A DNA stretch of 64,000 nt from Amycolatopsis sp. NBC_00345 (GTDB taxonomy: Bacteria; Actinomycetota; Actinomycetes; Mycobacteriales; Pseudonocardiaceae), in assembly GCF_036116635.1 (NCBI RefSeq), contig NZ_CP107995.1, positions 248,001 to 312,000 on the forward strand, in the 5' to 3' direction. Numbering within the stretch: the first letter of the stretch is position 1; every line of letters begins with the position of its first letter. Shown piece after piece: positions 1 through 8,631 of this stretch. The position numbers and the translations under genes are program-made. The notes under the pieces were generated by a model. The model did no database searches. It saw nothing but the letters and a program-made list of their open reading frames with translations, and was not told where the DNA came from.

Positions 1-1
1 G

Positions 2-310
2 CTCGCGCACCACATGGCCGACGTCTGCGCGGATCCGGCCGAGGAACTGGAGTGGGACCTGCGCGCGCTCGCGGCCGCCGACTCGCTCACCGACGAGCGG
101 GTGCAGGAGCATCAGTCGAAGCTCGCGGTGCGGGGCTTCTACCCGTCGCTGCACCTGAACCTCGGTGAGGACTACCGCAAACTGGGTGACTTCGCCGCCG
201 CGCGCCGTCACCTGGCGTCGGCGCGGGAGCGGCTCGACGCGCTCGGCGACGACGACTACGCCGCCGGAATCCGCGCCGCGCTGGACGGGCTGGCCGAACG
301 GCTGGCCTGA
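2..310 (+). CDS. TPR-like protein, 5' truncated by window edge
   Basis: The frame is open from the window edge, so the true start lies upstream; the ATG at 14 is probably internal. The visible 102 residues are helical and acidic. They contain a stretch around residues 57-80 (YRKLGDFAAARRHL) that looks like a tetratricopeptide repeat helix pair, a protein-interaction fold. A stop at 308-310 ends the gene about 100 bases before the CBS-domain gene. Function cannot be assigned; a tetratricopeptide-containing actinobacterial protein is the best description. Confidence 0.6.
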   Translation, partial: LAHHMADVCADPAEELEWDLRALAAADSLTDERVQEHQSKLAVRGFYPSLHLNLGEDYRKLGDFAAARRHLASARERLDALGDDDYAAGIRAALDGLAERLA

Positions 311-369
311 GCGCTGCATACCACGGGTGAACGCGCTCTGCCGGACTTTCGCGCGCGGCACCCGGGCCC

Positions 370-375
370 TAACCT
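370..375 (+). promoter_or_regulatory. -10 box (TAACCT) of the CBS gene
   Basis: TAACCT fits the actinobacterial TANNNT -10 pattern and lies 35 bases before the ATG at 411, leaving room for a short leader with its ribosome-binding site. No convincing -35 is visible. Confidence 0.35.
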
Positions 376-410
376 GAGGTGGCCCAGCTCACTGCGGAGA
401 AGGGATCGCC

Positions 411-842
411 ATGCGGATTGAAGACTTGCTGCGCGGAAAGGGCACGGCAGTCGCGACGGTCACCCCGGGGACCACAGTGACCGAGCTGCTCGCCGGCCTC
501 GCCCGGCACAACGTCGGTGCCATGGTGGTGACCGCCCAGGACGGCGGCATCGCCGGGATCGTGTCCGAACGGGACGTGGTCCGGCGGCTCAACGACCACG
601 GCCCGGCGATCCTCGACGGGCCGGTCGCGGACATCATGACCAAGCTCGTCGCCAGCTGCACCCCGGAAGACTCCGTCGACCAGCTCAGCGTGCTGATGAC
701 CGAGCGGCGGATCCGGCACGTGCCGGTGCTCGTCGAGGGCAAGCTCGCCGGGATCGTGAGCATCGGCGACGTGGTGAAGAGCCGGATGGAACAGCTGGAG
801 AAGAGCCAGGAACAGCTCGAGGCGTACATCGCCCAGGGCTGA
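411..842 (+). CDS. CBS-domain pair protein
   Basis: This 143-residue protein is made almost entirely of two CBS motifs (about residues 8-63 and 73-130), a fold that binds adenosyl nucleotides. Each repeat shows the usual pattern, for example GIAGIVSERDVVRRL in the first and GKLAGIVSIGDVVKSRM in the second. A short charged helix ends the protein. There is no fused catalytic or membrane domain, so it is a small cytosolic stand-alone CBS protein of the kind widespread in actinobacteria, presumably sensing an adenylate or NAD-type ligand. The ATG at 411 has AGAAGGGA upstream. It converges with the next gene with only three bases between. Confidence 0.9.
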   Translation: MRIEDLLRGKGTAVATVTPGTTVTELLAGLARHNVGAMVVTAQDGGIAGIVSERDVVRRLNDHGPAILDGPVADIMTKLVASCTPEDSVDQLSVLMTERRIRHVPVLVEGKLAGIVSIGDVVKSRMEQLEKSQEQLEAYIAQG

Positions 843-845
843 GCC

Positions 846-2405
846 CTACTCGCGCCAGCCACTCAGCTCGACGCCCTTCGCGACGTCGACGCGGTAGGCG
901 AGCGTCACCGTCCCGGTCGCGCCCGGCGCCAGGGTGAGCAGCCAGGTCAGCTCGCCCAGTTCGGTGCGCTCGGCGGGCTCCGGGGTGGTGCGCACGTCCC
1001 GGACCGTGATCGCGTCGTCGCGGGAGACGGGCGTCTGGTCGAGCACGGTGACCGAGGCCTCGCGCGGGCCATGGTTCGTCACGGTGGTGCGGTATTCCGC
1101 CTCGCGGCGGCGCTGCCCGGACAGCGTCGCCTTGCTCGCCGTGCGCTTCACCAGCTCACGCTCGACCCGGATGCGGTCGTCGACGCCCAGCGCCAGCTCC
1201 AGCTCCTCGCCGGGCGCCCACACGTCCAGCCGGGTGGTGCCGACGAACTCGGCCTCGTGGAACACCGACGCGCGGCCCGGGCGCAGGGTGTGCTCGGAGG
1301 TGTTGACGACGGTGGCGCGCAGGTATGCCTCCGCGGCCTGGATCGGCGCGGTGACATAGCCGAGCTTCGCTTCGAGGTCCAGCTGCGCCAGCGTGGTGCG
1401 GTGGCCCTGCGCGCCGGACGGGATCGCGACGGGCCGGCTCGGCCGGTACGTGACCGCGGTGGCGCCCTGCTCGACGGCGGCGACCTTCGGCGCCATCCGG
1501 CTGAGCGAGAAGGAGGCGCGGTCGCGCACCATCGCGGTGCCGGGCGCGGCCGCGGCGTACGCCATCGGCTGGGCCGGGGGAGGGGGCTGAACCCGGTCGA
1601 GGAACCAGGGCTGCAGTTCCGGCACCACCACGGTGTGCGCGGGGCGGGCCGTGGACAGCGCCAGCTCGCACTCCGGCCAGTCCTCGCCGGTGTGCTGGCT
1701 GACCAGGCCGTGGGAGGTCACGGTCACCTGCGCGCCGCGCACCCGCACGTCGTAGCCCGGTTCCCAGCTCGCCCCGGGTACCACATAGGACAGTTCCAGC
1801 TCGACCTCACCGGTATCCTTTCCCTCCAACGTTTCCAGCTCGACGGTGACCGTGGAACTGTCCTGTTCGGACTGCGCGCTGTGCGCCTCGATCCGCCGGT
1901 CCAGCGCGGCCAGGCCCTCGCGCAGCTGGTCCAGCCGGACGGTGAGCGCGCGGCGGCCCTTGAGCGCGGCGGCCAGCTGGGTGCCGAGCGCGTCGCTGAC
2001 CTCCGCGACGCGGCCGGGTTCCGCGTCGCCCGAGGCGAGCGCCTTCGCGAAGCTGGTTCCGCTGCGTCGCGCGACGCCCGTCAGCATCTCCACCTTCGCG
2101 GCTTCGGCCGCTTCGTCGTCCGCGACGGCGTCGAGCGTCGCCTGATCTTCGCGCCGTTGCGCGACGAGCGCGCGCAGCGCCGCGTCCGCTGGCTCCGCGT
2201 GCTGCTCGAACGAGACGTCGACCCCCGTGACCAGTGCGGCCCCCGTGCCGGTGACGCGCACGGACTCCGCGTCGAGCGCCAGCGGTAGCCCGGCGACGCG
2301 CAGCCGTGCCCCGTCGGCCAGGTTCGCGCGGCCACGGCGGGTGATCCGCGCCTGCTGCGGGTAGACGGTGACGGCGACGATCGGGGCTTCGACGGTGGTA
2401 GCCAT
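846..2405 (-). CDS. DUF4139 / MuiA-like protein
   Basis: The 519-residue protein starts with the MuiA-type N-terminal domain (IVAVTVYPQQARITRRG, residues 9-25). A charged, coiled-coil-prone middle follows (about residues 85-175), then the DUF4139 beta-sandwich region with typical strings such as LELSYVVPGASWEPGYDVRV and YRTTVTNHGPREASVTV. Members of this family, including the so-called mucoidy inhibitor A proteins, have no firmly known function. No signal peptide or membrane helix is seen, so it is probably cytosolic. The ATG lies 7 bases after a TAACGT -10 box with no ribosome-binding site, so the mRNA is probably leaderless. Confidence 0.85.
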   Translation of the reverse strand: MATTVEAPIVAVTVYPQQARITRRGRANLADGARLRVAGLPLALDAESVRVTGTGAALVTGVDVSFEQHAEPADAALRALVAQRREDQATLDAVADDEAAEAAKVEMLTGVARRSGTSFAKALASGDAEPGRVAEVSDALGTQLAAALKGRRALTVRLDQLREGLAALDRRIEAHSAQSEQDSSTVTVELETLEGKDTGEVELELSYVVPGASWEPGYDVRVRGAQVTVTSHGLVSQHTGEDWPECELALSTARPAHTVVVPELQPWFLDRVQPPPPAQPMAYAAAAPGTAMVRDRASFSLSRMAPKVAAVEQGATAVTYRPSRPVAIPSGAQGHRTTLAQLDLEAKLGYVTAPIQAAEAYLRATVVNTSEHTLRPGRASVFHEAEFVGTTRLDVWAPGEELELALGVDDRIRVERELVKRTASKATLSGQRRREAEYRTTVTNHGPREASVTVLDQTPVSRDDAITVRDVRTTPEPAERTELGELTWLLTLAPGATGTVTLAYRVDVAKGVELSGWRE

Positions 2406-2412
2406 ACCGGCG

Positions 2413-2418
2413 ACGTTA
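2413..2418 (-). promoter_or_regulatory. -10 box, leaderless start of the DUF4139 gene
   Basis: On the minus strand TAACGT is followed by 7 bases and then the ATG at 2405. No purine-rich ribosome-binding site fits between, so transcription should begin at or next to the start codon. Confidence 0.5.
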
Positions 2419-2492
2419 GTCGGTAGACGTGGCGCGCGGTTGCCGGAAGTGTGAGGTGTGCTCGCCCGCTTCGTCCTGCTTGGGGGTTACTG

Positions 2493-4289
2493 GTGAAGGC
2501 TTCTCGGGTCGCCCTTGTGCTCGGCGTGGTGCTGGCGCTGCCGTTCGGATCGGCGGTGGCGCAGGCGGACCCGCCGCCCGCGCCGGTGTTCACGGGTGGG
2601 CAGGCGCAGCCGGTGTTCGACCCGGCCGACGTGTTGCGCGAGGACGTCTGGGTGACCGCGCCGGTGGACAGCGACCACGACGGGCACGACGACCTCGTGC
2701 ACGCCCAGGTGGTCCGGCCCCGCGCGACGGTGCAGGGCATGAAAGTCCCCGTCGTGTACCAGGCGAGCCCGTACTTCGCGGGCGGCAACGACGTCGCGAA
2801 CCACAACGTGGACACCGAGCTGAACGTGCCGACGGAGGGGCCGCGGGTCCCCGCTCGGCGCGTCGGCCCGCAGACTCCCATCAACTGGAGCTACCAGGAC
2901 TACTTCACCGCGCGCGGGTTCGCCGTGGTGTACGGGGAATCGCTCGGCACCGGCCTGTCCACCGGCTGCCCGACCACGGGTGACGTCAACGAGACGGCCG
3001 GCGCCCGCTCGGTGGTCGACTGGCTGAACGGCCGCGCGGCCGCGCGCGACGCCGCGGGAGCGCCCGTCACGGCGGGCTGGAGCACCGGCCGGACCGGCAT
3101 GATGGGCGTGTCCTACAACGGAACCCTGCCCAACGCCGTCGCGAGCACCGGCGTCGAAGGCCTCGAGACGATCGTGCCGATCGCCGCCATCTCCAGCTGG
3201 TACGACTACTACCGCAACGACGGCGCGGTCGTCGCCGCCGGCGGCTACCAGGGCGAGGACGCCGACGTGCTCGCCGAGTACGTCTACACCCGCGCCGACC
3301 GGCAGGTCTGCCGCCCGGTGATCGACGGGCTGACCGCGGCCCAGGACCGGGTGACCGGCGACTACAGCCCGTTCTGGGACGTGCGGAACTACCGCAACGA
3401 CGTGGGGAAGGTGCACGCGTCCGTGCTCGCCGTGCACGGCCTCAACGACTGGAACGTGAAGACCGACCAGGTCGCGACCTGGTACGAGGCGTTGAAGGCC
3501 CATGGCGTCGAGCACAAGATCTGGCTGCATCAGTTCGGGCACAACGACCCGCTGTCGCTGCGCCGCGACGTCTGGCTCCAGACCTTGAACAAGTGGATGT
3601 CGCACTACCTGTACGGCGTCGACAACGGGATCCAGAACGAGCCGAAGGCGACCATCCAGCGCGAGGACAAGTCGTGGACCGACGAGGCCGACTGGCCCGC
3701 GCCGGGCACCACCGGCGTCAAGGTCTACCCGTGGCCCGGCGGGAAGGCGAAGGGCACGCTGGACACGCACAACCCGGTGCCCGGCCGTGCCACCGTCGAA
3801 ACCCTGTCCGACGACGCGGGCAAGACGATCGAGCAACTCGTCGACGCCGCGTCTTCCGGCAACCGCCTGCTGTACGCGACTCCGGCGGCGAAGCAGCCAC
3901 TGCGCCTGTCGGGCACCGCGCGGGCGGACCTGGAGCTGTCCTTCGACCGGCCCGCCGCGAACGTCACCGTGGTCCTCGCCGACCGCGCGCCGGACGGGAA
4001 GTCGCACGTGATCAGCCGCGGCTGGACCGACCCGCAGAACCGCACCGGCCCGGCCGTCACCACGCCCGTCACGCCCGGCACGCCGTACCGGATCGGCGTC
4101 GACCTGATGCCGAAGGACTACGTGCTGGCCGCCGGCCACCGCCTGGAGTTCCTGCTGGCTTCGAGCGACCACGACTACACCCTGCGGCCGGCGCCGGGCG
4201 CCGGGCTGGCGCTGGACCTCACGCGGACGTCGGTCACGCTGCCGGTGACCGGCGGGCGTGCCGCGCTGTCGGCGGCGTTCGGCGCCTAG
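2493..4289 (+). CDS. Secreted X-Pro dipeptidyl-peptidase (S15) family hydrolase
   Basis: A 598-residue serine peptidase of the S15/CocE type, expected to cleave X-Pro dipeptides or related acyl bonds outside the cell. The GTG at 2493 is chosen because GGGGG lies just upstream and it places a clear signal peptide at the N terminus (hydrophobic VALVLGVVLALPFGSAV, cleavage near AQA-DP). The nucleophile motif GVSYNG puts the serine at about residue 207. Acid and histidine candidates are in HGLNDWNVKTDQ and LHQFGHND, and a C-terminal jelly-roll domain follows from about residue 420. An upstream GTG at 2451 is in frame but has no leader logic. The 3' end overlaps the convergent hydrolase gene by 4 bases. 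Confidence 0.9.
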   Translation: MKASRVALVLGVVLALPFGSAVAQADPPPAPVFTGGQAQPVFDPADVLREDVWVTAPVDSDHDGHDDLVHAQVVRPRATVQGMKVPVVYQASPYFAGGNDVANHNVDTELNVPTEGPRVPARRVGPQTPINWSYQDYFTARGFAVVYGESLGTGLSTGCPTTGDVNETAGARSVVDWLNGRAAARDAAGAPVTAGWSTGRTGMMGVSYNGTLPNAVASTGVEGLETIVPIAAISSWYDYYRNDGAVVAAGGYQGEDADVLAEYVYTRADRQVCRPVIDGLTAAQDRVTGDYSPFWDVRNYRNDVGKVHASVLAVHGLNDWNVKTDQVATWYEALKAHGVEHKIWLHQFGHNDPLSLRRDVWLQTLNKWMSHYLYGVDNGIQNEPKATIQREDKSWTDEADWPAPGTTGVKVYPWPGGKAKGTLDTHNPVPGRATVETLSDDAGKTIEQLVDAASSGNRLLYATPAAKQPLRLSGTARADLELSFDRPAANVTVVLADRAPDGKSHVISRGWTDPQNRTGPAVTTPVTPGTPYRIGVDLMPKDYVLAAGHRLEFLLASSDHDYTLRPAPGAGLALDLTRTSVTLPVTGGRAALSAAFGA

Positions 4290-5086
4290 GCCTCGAGGAA
4301 CTCGCGCACGACGGGGGCCATGACCTTCATCGAGACGTTGTGGTTCTGGCCCGCCAGGGTGCGGCGGTGCCCGTCGGGCAGGACGTCCGCGAGGTCCTGG
4401 GCGGCCTGGCGCAGCCCGGCGGCGCTCTTGCCGCCGTCCAGCACGAGCGTGGGCGCCTTGACGCCCGCGAACTCGCCGGCGAGCAGCGGCTCGCCGGCGA
4501 AGTGCCCGTCCAGCAGCGCGAGGTCGTAGGGGAGGGTGTGCGCGACGGCGGTCAGGCGCTTCCACACGCCCGGCATGAGCCGCATCATCGGGATGGCGAA
4601 CGCGGGCGCGCCCATGCCCTTGGTCATGAAGTACTTCACGGCCTCGCCGCGTTTGCTTTGGCGCACCAGGCTTTCCAGGCGTGGCTTGAAGTCCGCGGGC
4701 GCGTGCCGGCCGGCCGGGTCGGTCATGAACGGCGGCTCGTACAGCGCGAGTTTCGTGAGCGGCACGCCGGCCTCGGCGGCCTTGAGCGCCAGGACGGCGC
4801 CGGAGGAGAGGCCCCAGGCGAAGGCCTCGCCGCCCGCCGCGTCGACGATCGCCCGCAGGTCCTCGATCTCGCGCTCCACGGTGTACGGCGCGGTGTCGCC
4901 GCTGTCGCCGCGGCCACGGCGGTCGTAGTTGTAGACGGTGAAGTGCTCGGCCAGCAGCCCGGTCAGCTGCAGCAGACCGGGGAACTCGCGGTAGCTGAAC
5001 GCACCGGCGACGAGCACCAGCGCGGGGCCGGAGCCGGCGCGGTCGTAGGTGATGACCGTGCCGTCGGCGGAGATGACCTGGTTCAC
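4286..5086 (-). CDS. Alpha/beta-fold hydrolase
   Basis: A 266-residue cytosolic alpha/beta hydrolase. It begins with the strand typical of the fold (ISADGTVITYDRAGSGPALV), carries an oxyanion region and the DRRGRGDSG turn, and has the nucleophile elbow GLSSGA. GQNHNVSMKV near the C terminus supplies the likely catalytic histidine. The substrate cannot be read from sequence; similar proteins are annotated as esterases or haloperoxidase-like hydrolases. The GTG start has GGAGGAAC just upstream. It is transcribed alone from the promoter at 5125-5154 and is convergent with the S15 peptidase. Confidence 0.85.
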   Translation of the reverse strand: MNQVISADGTVITYDRAGSGPALVLVAGAFSYREFPGLLQLTGLLAEHFTVYNYDRRGRGDSGDTAPYTVEREIEDLRAIVDAAGGEAFAWGLSSGAVLALKAAEAGVPLTKLALYEPPFMTDPAGRHAPADFKPRLESLVRQSKRGEAVKYFMTKGMGAPAFAIPMMRLMPGVWKRLTAVAHTLPYDLALLDGHFAGEPLLAGEFAGVKAPTLVLDGGKSAAGLRQAAQDLADVLPDGHRRTLAGQNHNVSMKVMAPVVREFLEA

Positions 5087-5124
5087 GGGGTTCCTCCAGT
5101 CGGGGCTTTCAGGGTGCTCGGACC

Positions 5125-5154
5125 ATCCTGGCTACCGACGGTGTGAATTGTCAA
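5125..5154 (-). promoter_or_regulatory. Sigma-70-like promoter of the hydrolase gene
   Basis: On the minus strand TTGACA (5154-5149) and CAGGAT (5130-5125) are separated by 18 bases, about 40 bases upstream of the GTG start. The segment is conspicuously A/T-rich compared with its surroundings. Confidence 0.5.
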
Positions 5155-5209
5155 GAACAAAAAAGTTGTCGGATGGGCCGGTGATCCCGCGGCAGGGGAG
5201 TGCCGCGGG

Positions 5210-5878
5210 TCAGTCCGCGATTCCGGCCCGGTACGCGAAGGCCACGGCCTGGGCGCGGTCGCGTAGCCCGGCCTTGGAGAAGAGGTGGTTCACGTGGGTC
5301 TTGACGGTCGCCTCGCTGACCACCAGCGTGCGCGCGATCTCGGTGTTCGACAGGCCCGCCGCGATGAGCCGGAGCACCTCGATCTCGCGCGTCGTAAGGC
5401 CTTCGACCTCCTGGGTGTGCACGGGGGCCCGCCGGGTGGCGGCGTCCACGAGCCGCCGCTGCAGCTCACCATCCACTGTGGACTGACCGGCGGCGGCGGA
5501 GCGCAGGGCGCGGGCGATCGCCTCGGCGTCGGCGTCCTTGGTGAGGAAGCCGCGGGCGCCGGCCTTGAGAGCGGCGAGCAGGGAGTCGTCGTCGGTGTAG
5601 GTGGTGAGCACGACGACCTCGGTCCCCGGGTGCCGCGTGCGCACCAGCTCCGTGGTCTCGACGCCGTCGCGGCGGGGCATGCGCAGGTCGACCAGCAGGA
5701 CGTCCGGCTGGTGCTCGGCGACGAGCTCCAGCGCGCCGACGCCGTCCGCGGCCGCGCCGACCACCTCGACGCCCGGCAGCAGCCCGAGCAGCGTCACCAG
5801 GCCCTCCCGGACCACGGCCTGGTCGTCGGCGATCACCACGCGCAGGTTCACGCCGGCACCGTCAGGTGAATCCGCCAT
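5210..5878 (-). CDS. NarL/LuxR-family response regulator
   Basis: The 222-residue protein has an N-terminal receiver domain with the acidic pair D18-D19, the likely phosphorylated aspartate D64 (VLLVDLRMP) and a conserved K near 115. A C-terminal LuxR-type helix-turn-helix follows (LTTREIEVLRLIAAGLSNTE, then VSEATVKTHVNHL). It is the output partner of the histidine kinase encoded just upstream on the same strand. The ATG at 5878 is preferred because GGGGGAGGA lies four bases upstream, giving a 31-base overlap with the kinase gene. A GTG at 5851 would give a 4-base overlap. Target genes are unknown; the nearby alpha/beta hydrolase is one candidate. Confidence 0.92.
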   Translation of the reverse strand: MADSPDGAGVNLRVVIADDQAVVREGLVTLLGLLPGVEVVGAAADGVGALELVAEHQPDVLLVDLRMPRRDGVETTELVRTRHPGTEVVVLTTYTDDDSLLAALKAGARGFLTKDADAEAIARALRSAAAGQSTVDGELQRRLVDAATRRAPVHTQEVEGLTTREIEVLRLIAAGLSNTEIARTLVVSEATVKTHVNHLFSKAGLRDRAQAVAFAYRAGIAD

Positions 5879-6978
5879 CCGTCCTCCCCCGGTCCGCTGA
5901 CCAGTTTTCCCTCGAGCAGCGCGACCCGTTCGCCCATGCCCCGCAAACCGTATCCCGCCGCCGGCGCGTCCGGCGGGCGCCTGCCCTGCCGGTCGGCGAC
6001 GGTCAGCTCCACCTGCTCCGGCGAGAAGGCCAGCGTGACGTCGACGTCGGCCTTCTGCGCGTGCTTGCGCGTGTTGGCCAGCGCCTCCTGCACCGCGCGG
6101 ACCAGCGTGGTGCCGACCGCCGCGTCGAGATCCCGCGGCTCACCCTCGACGACGAGGTCCGCCCGCGCGCCGGTGTCCAGCCGGTAGCCGGCGAGCAGGT
6201 CGGCCACCGCGCGCTCGACGGGCACGGCGTCCTCGCGCAGCGCGGCAACGGCCTTGCGGGCCTCGGCCAGCCCGTCCGACGCCAGCTTCTGCGCGCGTTC
6301 GACCTGGGCGACGGCGTCGGGGCTGGCGCCGTCGCGGACCAGCATCAGCCGCGCGCCCTGCAGGTTCAGGGCGAGCCCGGCGAGGGAGTGGGCGAGCACG
6401 TCGTGCACCTCGCGGGCGATCCGCGCGCGCTCGGCCAGCGCGGCGGCGCGCGCGTGCTCCTCGGCCGCCGTCTGCGCGCGGGCGAGGGCGAGCTCGGTCT
6501 GCTCCAGCCGCGCGGCGCGGCCCCGCCGGTTGGCGGCGAGCAGGAGCATGACCACGGGGACGGCGAGGATCGAGGCGGCGCTCAGCCAGTCGAGCCGGTG
6601 TACCCAGGCCATCGCCACGATCGCGACCACACTGAGCACGGTGGCGGCGGTGGTGAGCACCTTGCCGTACGCCCGCATCAGGTAGAACGTCGTGCTGAAC
6701 ATCGCGACCGACGTCAAGCTGTTCGGCTGCAGCACCCACAGCGTCCCCGAGCTGACGATGACGACGACCATCGCGGCCGGCAACAGCCAGGCGGGCCGCG
6801 CCGGCGGCCTCAGCATCGGCACCGAGCAGACCAGCGCGACGCCGATCAGCGGCCACGACCACTTGCTCGCCCCGGGTATCGAGATGAACATCGGGAACGC
6901 GATCAGGCCCCAGCGCAGCCAGTCAAGCGGCCCGAGCGGCCGCCGCTCCTCGCCGGTGGTGATGCTGACGGTGTCCAT
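5848..6978 (-). CDS. Sensor histidine kinase, NarL-type (HisKA_3)
   Basis: A 376-residue membrane kinase. The first 150 residues hold about five hydrophobic helices with almost no extracytoplasmic loop. A coiled coil follows, then the HisKA_3 dimerisation helix with phospho-acceptor His in REVHDVLAHSLAGL. The C-terminal HATPase domain shows the N-box (ALANTRKHA) and GYGLRGMGERV. The short loops suggest it senses something in or at the membrane, such as cell-envelope stress, as many members of this class do; this is inference. The ATG at 6978 is chosen over longer in-frame extensions because GGGAGGG lies just upstream and the extension would read through low-complexity repeats. Confidence 0.9.
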   Translation of the reverse strand: MDTVSITTGEERRPLGPLDWLRWGLIAFPMFISIPGASKWSWPLIGVALVCSVPMLRPPARPAWLLPAAMVVVIVSSGTLWVLQPNSLTSVAMFSTTFYLMRAYGKVLTTAATVLSVVAIVAMAWVHRLDWLSAASILAVPVVMLLLAANRRGRAARLEQTELALARAQTAAEEHARAAALAERARIAREVHDVLAHSLAGLALNLQGARLMLVRDGASPDAVAQVERAQKLASDGLAEARKAVAALREDAVPVERAVADLLAGYRLDTGARADLVVEGEPRDLDAAVGTTLVRAVQEALANTRKHAQKADVDVTLAFSPEQVELTVADRQGRRPPDAPAAGYGLRGMGERVALLEGKLVSGPGEDGWRIHLTVPA

Positions 6979-7037
6979 GGCCCTCCCGGGTGCTTGTACG
7001 GAAATGTACTTGCAGCCGGTTGCCTGCGCGGGTTCCG

Positions 7038-7076
7038 TGCGTGGCTTCGCTGTGTGGCTTCTCTGTGTGGCTTCTC
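7038..7076. repeat. Three tandem 13-bp repeats (TGTGTGGCTTCTC)
   Basis: Copies start at 7038, 7051 and 7064. The last two are identical and the first differs at two positions. They lie 60-98 bases upstream of the histidine kinase start, where a regulator array could sit. Confidence 0.75.
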
Positions 7077-7274
7077 TGTAGGTCCGCTGCACCGGGGCTA
7101 GGCGACATCTCCGGGTTGTGTCGGTTCGCCTTGTCGGCCTGTCCGCCGCGTTCGCCACGCCCGCGACCTTGCCCGCCCTCGGTGCCACGCTCGCCGCCCA
7201 GGTCCAGGCCTCCGCCGCGCCGAACTTCCAGGCCCCGTCCAAGCGGGTTTGCCCGGCCCGGCTCGGTTTGCTCG

Positions 7275-7344
7275 CCCAGCCCAGCCAGCCCAGCCCAGCC
7301 AGCCCAGCCCAGCCAGCCCAGCCCAGCCAGCCCAGCCCAGCCAG
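7275..7344. repeat. Five perfect 14-bp tandem repeats (CCCAGCCCAGCCAG)
   Basis: Five exact copies, followed by degenerate continuation to about 7370. On the minus strand each pair of units gives GGG tracts spaced by 2 and 6 bases, a pattern able to form a G-quadruplex. Confidence 0.9.
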
Positions 7345-7583
7345 CACATTCAGCTCAGCCAAGCCCAAATCCCATCCCGTCCGGCATCCGCTGCCGCTCG
7401 CCCCGCCCCAGACCCCAGCGCCGAGGGCCGAGGGCCGCGCACCCTAGCCCACCCCACCGACAAAAACCGGCCCCCGGCACCGCACCCCCTCCGAGTTGTC
7501 CACATCGGCCCGCGCCACCCCGGGTTTGTCCACAGATTCGCGACCGCCCCCACCAGCCCCGATTTCCGCCGCACAGTGGAGTC

Positions 7584-8627
7584 GTGACCACCTCGACCCC
7601 GCCGGGCTCGGCCCGGCCTGTTCTCACCGACCCTGCCCAGCTGATCGTGGCGCTCCCGTACCTGCTCGGGTTCACCCCCGCGGACTCACTCGTCCTGCTC
7701 GGGCACCGGCCGCCCGGTACCGGCATCGGCCTGATCGTGCGGGCGGACCTGCCACCCCAGGACCTGTTCGCGTACCAGGCCGAAGCGCTCGCCCCGCGCT
7801 TCCGGGCCGCCACTCATTTCGGCGTCACCGCCGTCATCGTCGGCGGCCGCGCCGGACCCGGTGGGCGGCCGCCGTTCGCGGAGTTCGTCGCCGAACTCCG
7901 GCGGGCGCTGAGCGAGCACGACCTGCCGCTGCTCCATCCACTGTGGACGGCCGCGATCGAGGAAGACGCGCCCTGGGCGTGTTACCGCGACCAAGACTGC
8001 CGCGGCATGCTCCCGGACCCCCGTGGCACGGTCATCGCCGCCGCCACGACCAGCGCGGGGTTGGTGTCGTTCCCGAGCCGCGAGCACGTGGCCGCGTTGC
8101 TGGAGCCGCGTTCGCCGGAGGCGATCGTCCGCCGGACGGCACTGCTCGGGCGCGCTGAGCAGCCACCCTGGGACACCGAGGACGTGGTCTCCGCGGCGGC
8201 CGCCGCGGTCCGCGCGGCCTTCGTGCGGAGACGAAGCGGCATCGACCAGCTCGACGACGAGCAGGCGGTGCGCCTCGCGTACGCCCTCACGATCAAGCCG
8301 GTCCGCGACGCCTGCCTCGCGACGGCCGCGCCGCCGGGCACCGGCGTGGCCCTGGAGGCGGAAGGCCTGTGGCTCTCGCTGGTCCAGGAACTGCCCGCGC
8401 CGCACCGTGCCGAGGCCGCCTGCCTGCTCGCCTACACGACCTTGCTCCGCGGCGAGGGCGCGCTAGCCGGGATGGCCCTGGACAACGCCCTCGAAGCGAG
8501 CCCCGGCCACCTGCTCGCCCAATTGCTGCACGCGGCGTGGAACCACGGCACCGACCCCGCGAGGCTCGCGGGCCTCGCGGCCGGGTCCGAAGTGGACCTC
8601 GGCCTCGAGCACACCGGGGACGGATGA
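7584..8627 (+). CDS. DUF4192 domain-containing protein
   Basis: A 347-residue cytosolic protein matching the actinobacterial DUF4192 family, whose function is not known. The typical opening is LTDPAQLIVALPYLLGFTPA followed by DSLVLLG; the C-terminal third is an all-helical region (HRAEAACLLAYTTLLRGEGA) that resembles TPR-like packing. The GTG at 7584 is chosen because GGAG lies seven to eight bases upstream. The upstream in-frame extension is Pro/Ser/Arg-rich repeat translation. It converges on galE with four bases between. Confidence 0.85.
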   Translation: MTTSTPPGSARPVLTDPAQLIVALPYLLGFTPADSLVLLGHRPPGTGIGLIVRADLPPQDLFAYQAEALAPRFRAATHFGVTAVIVGGRAGPGGRPPFAEFVAELRRALSEHDLPLLHPLWTAAIEEDAPWACYRDQDCRGMLPDPRGTVIAAATTSAGLVSFPSREHVAALLEPRSPEAIVRRTALLGRAEQPPWDTEDVVSAAAAAVRAAFVRRRSGIDQLDDEQAVRLAYALTIKPVRDACLATAAPPGTGVALEAEGLWLSLVQELPAPHRAEAACLLAYTTLLRGEGALAGMALDNALEASPGHLLAQLLHAAWNHGTDPARLAGLAAGSEVDLGLEHTGDG

Positions 8628-8631
8628 ACCG

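Larger units (their letters stand above)
6979..7583. other. 605-bp divergent intergenic region with two tandem repeats
   Basis: This region separates the histidine kinase (leftward) from the DUF4192 gene (rightward) and must hold both promoters. It contains three 13-bp repeats (7038-7076) and five 14-bp repeats (7275-7344). Reading frames across it in either direction translate into low-complexity Pro/Ala/Gln or Gly/Trp/Leu strings and are not considered genes. Confidence 0.6.

Noticed and set aside
2487..4565. 692-codon minus-strand frame opposite the S15 peptidase
   Set aside because: Shadow of the peptidase and hydrolase genes; Arg/His/Val-rich without any domain.
7098..7368. Possible N-terminal extension of the histidine kinase or a small gene
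   Set aside because: Translation consists of Gly/Trp/Leu/Ala repeats produced by the 14-bp array. A good start with ribosome-binding site lies downstream at 6978.
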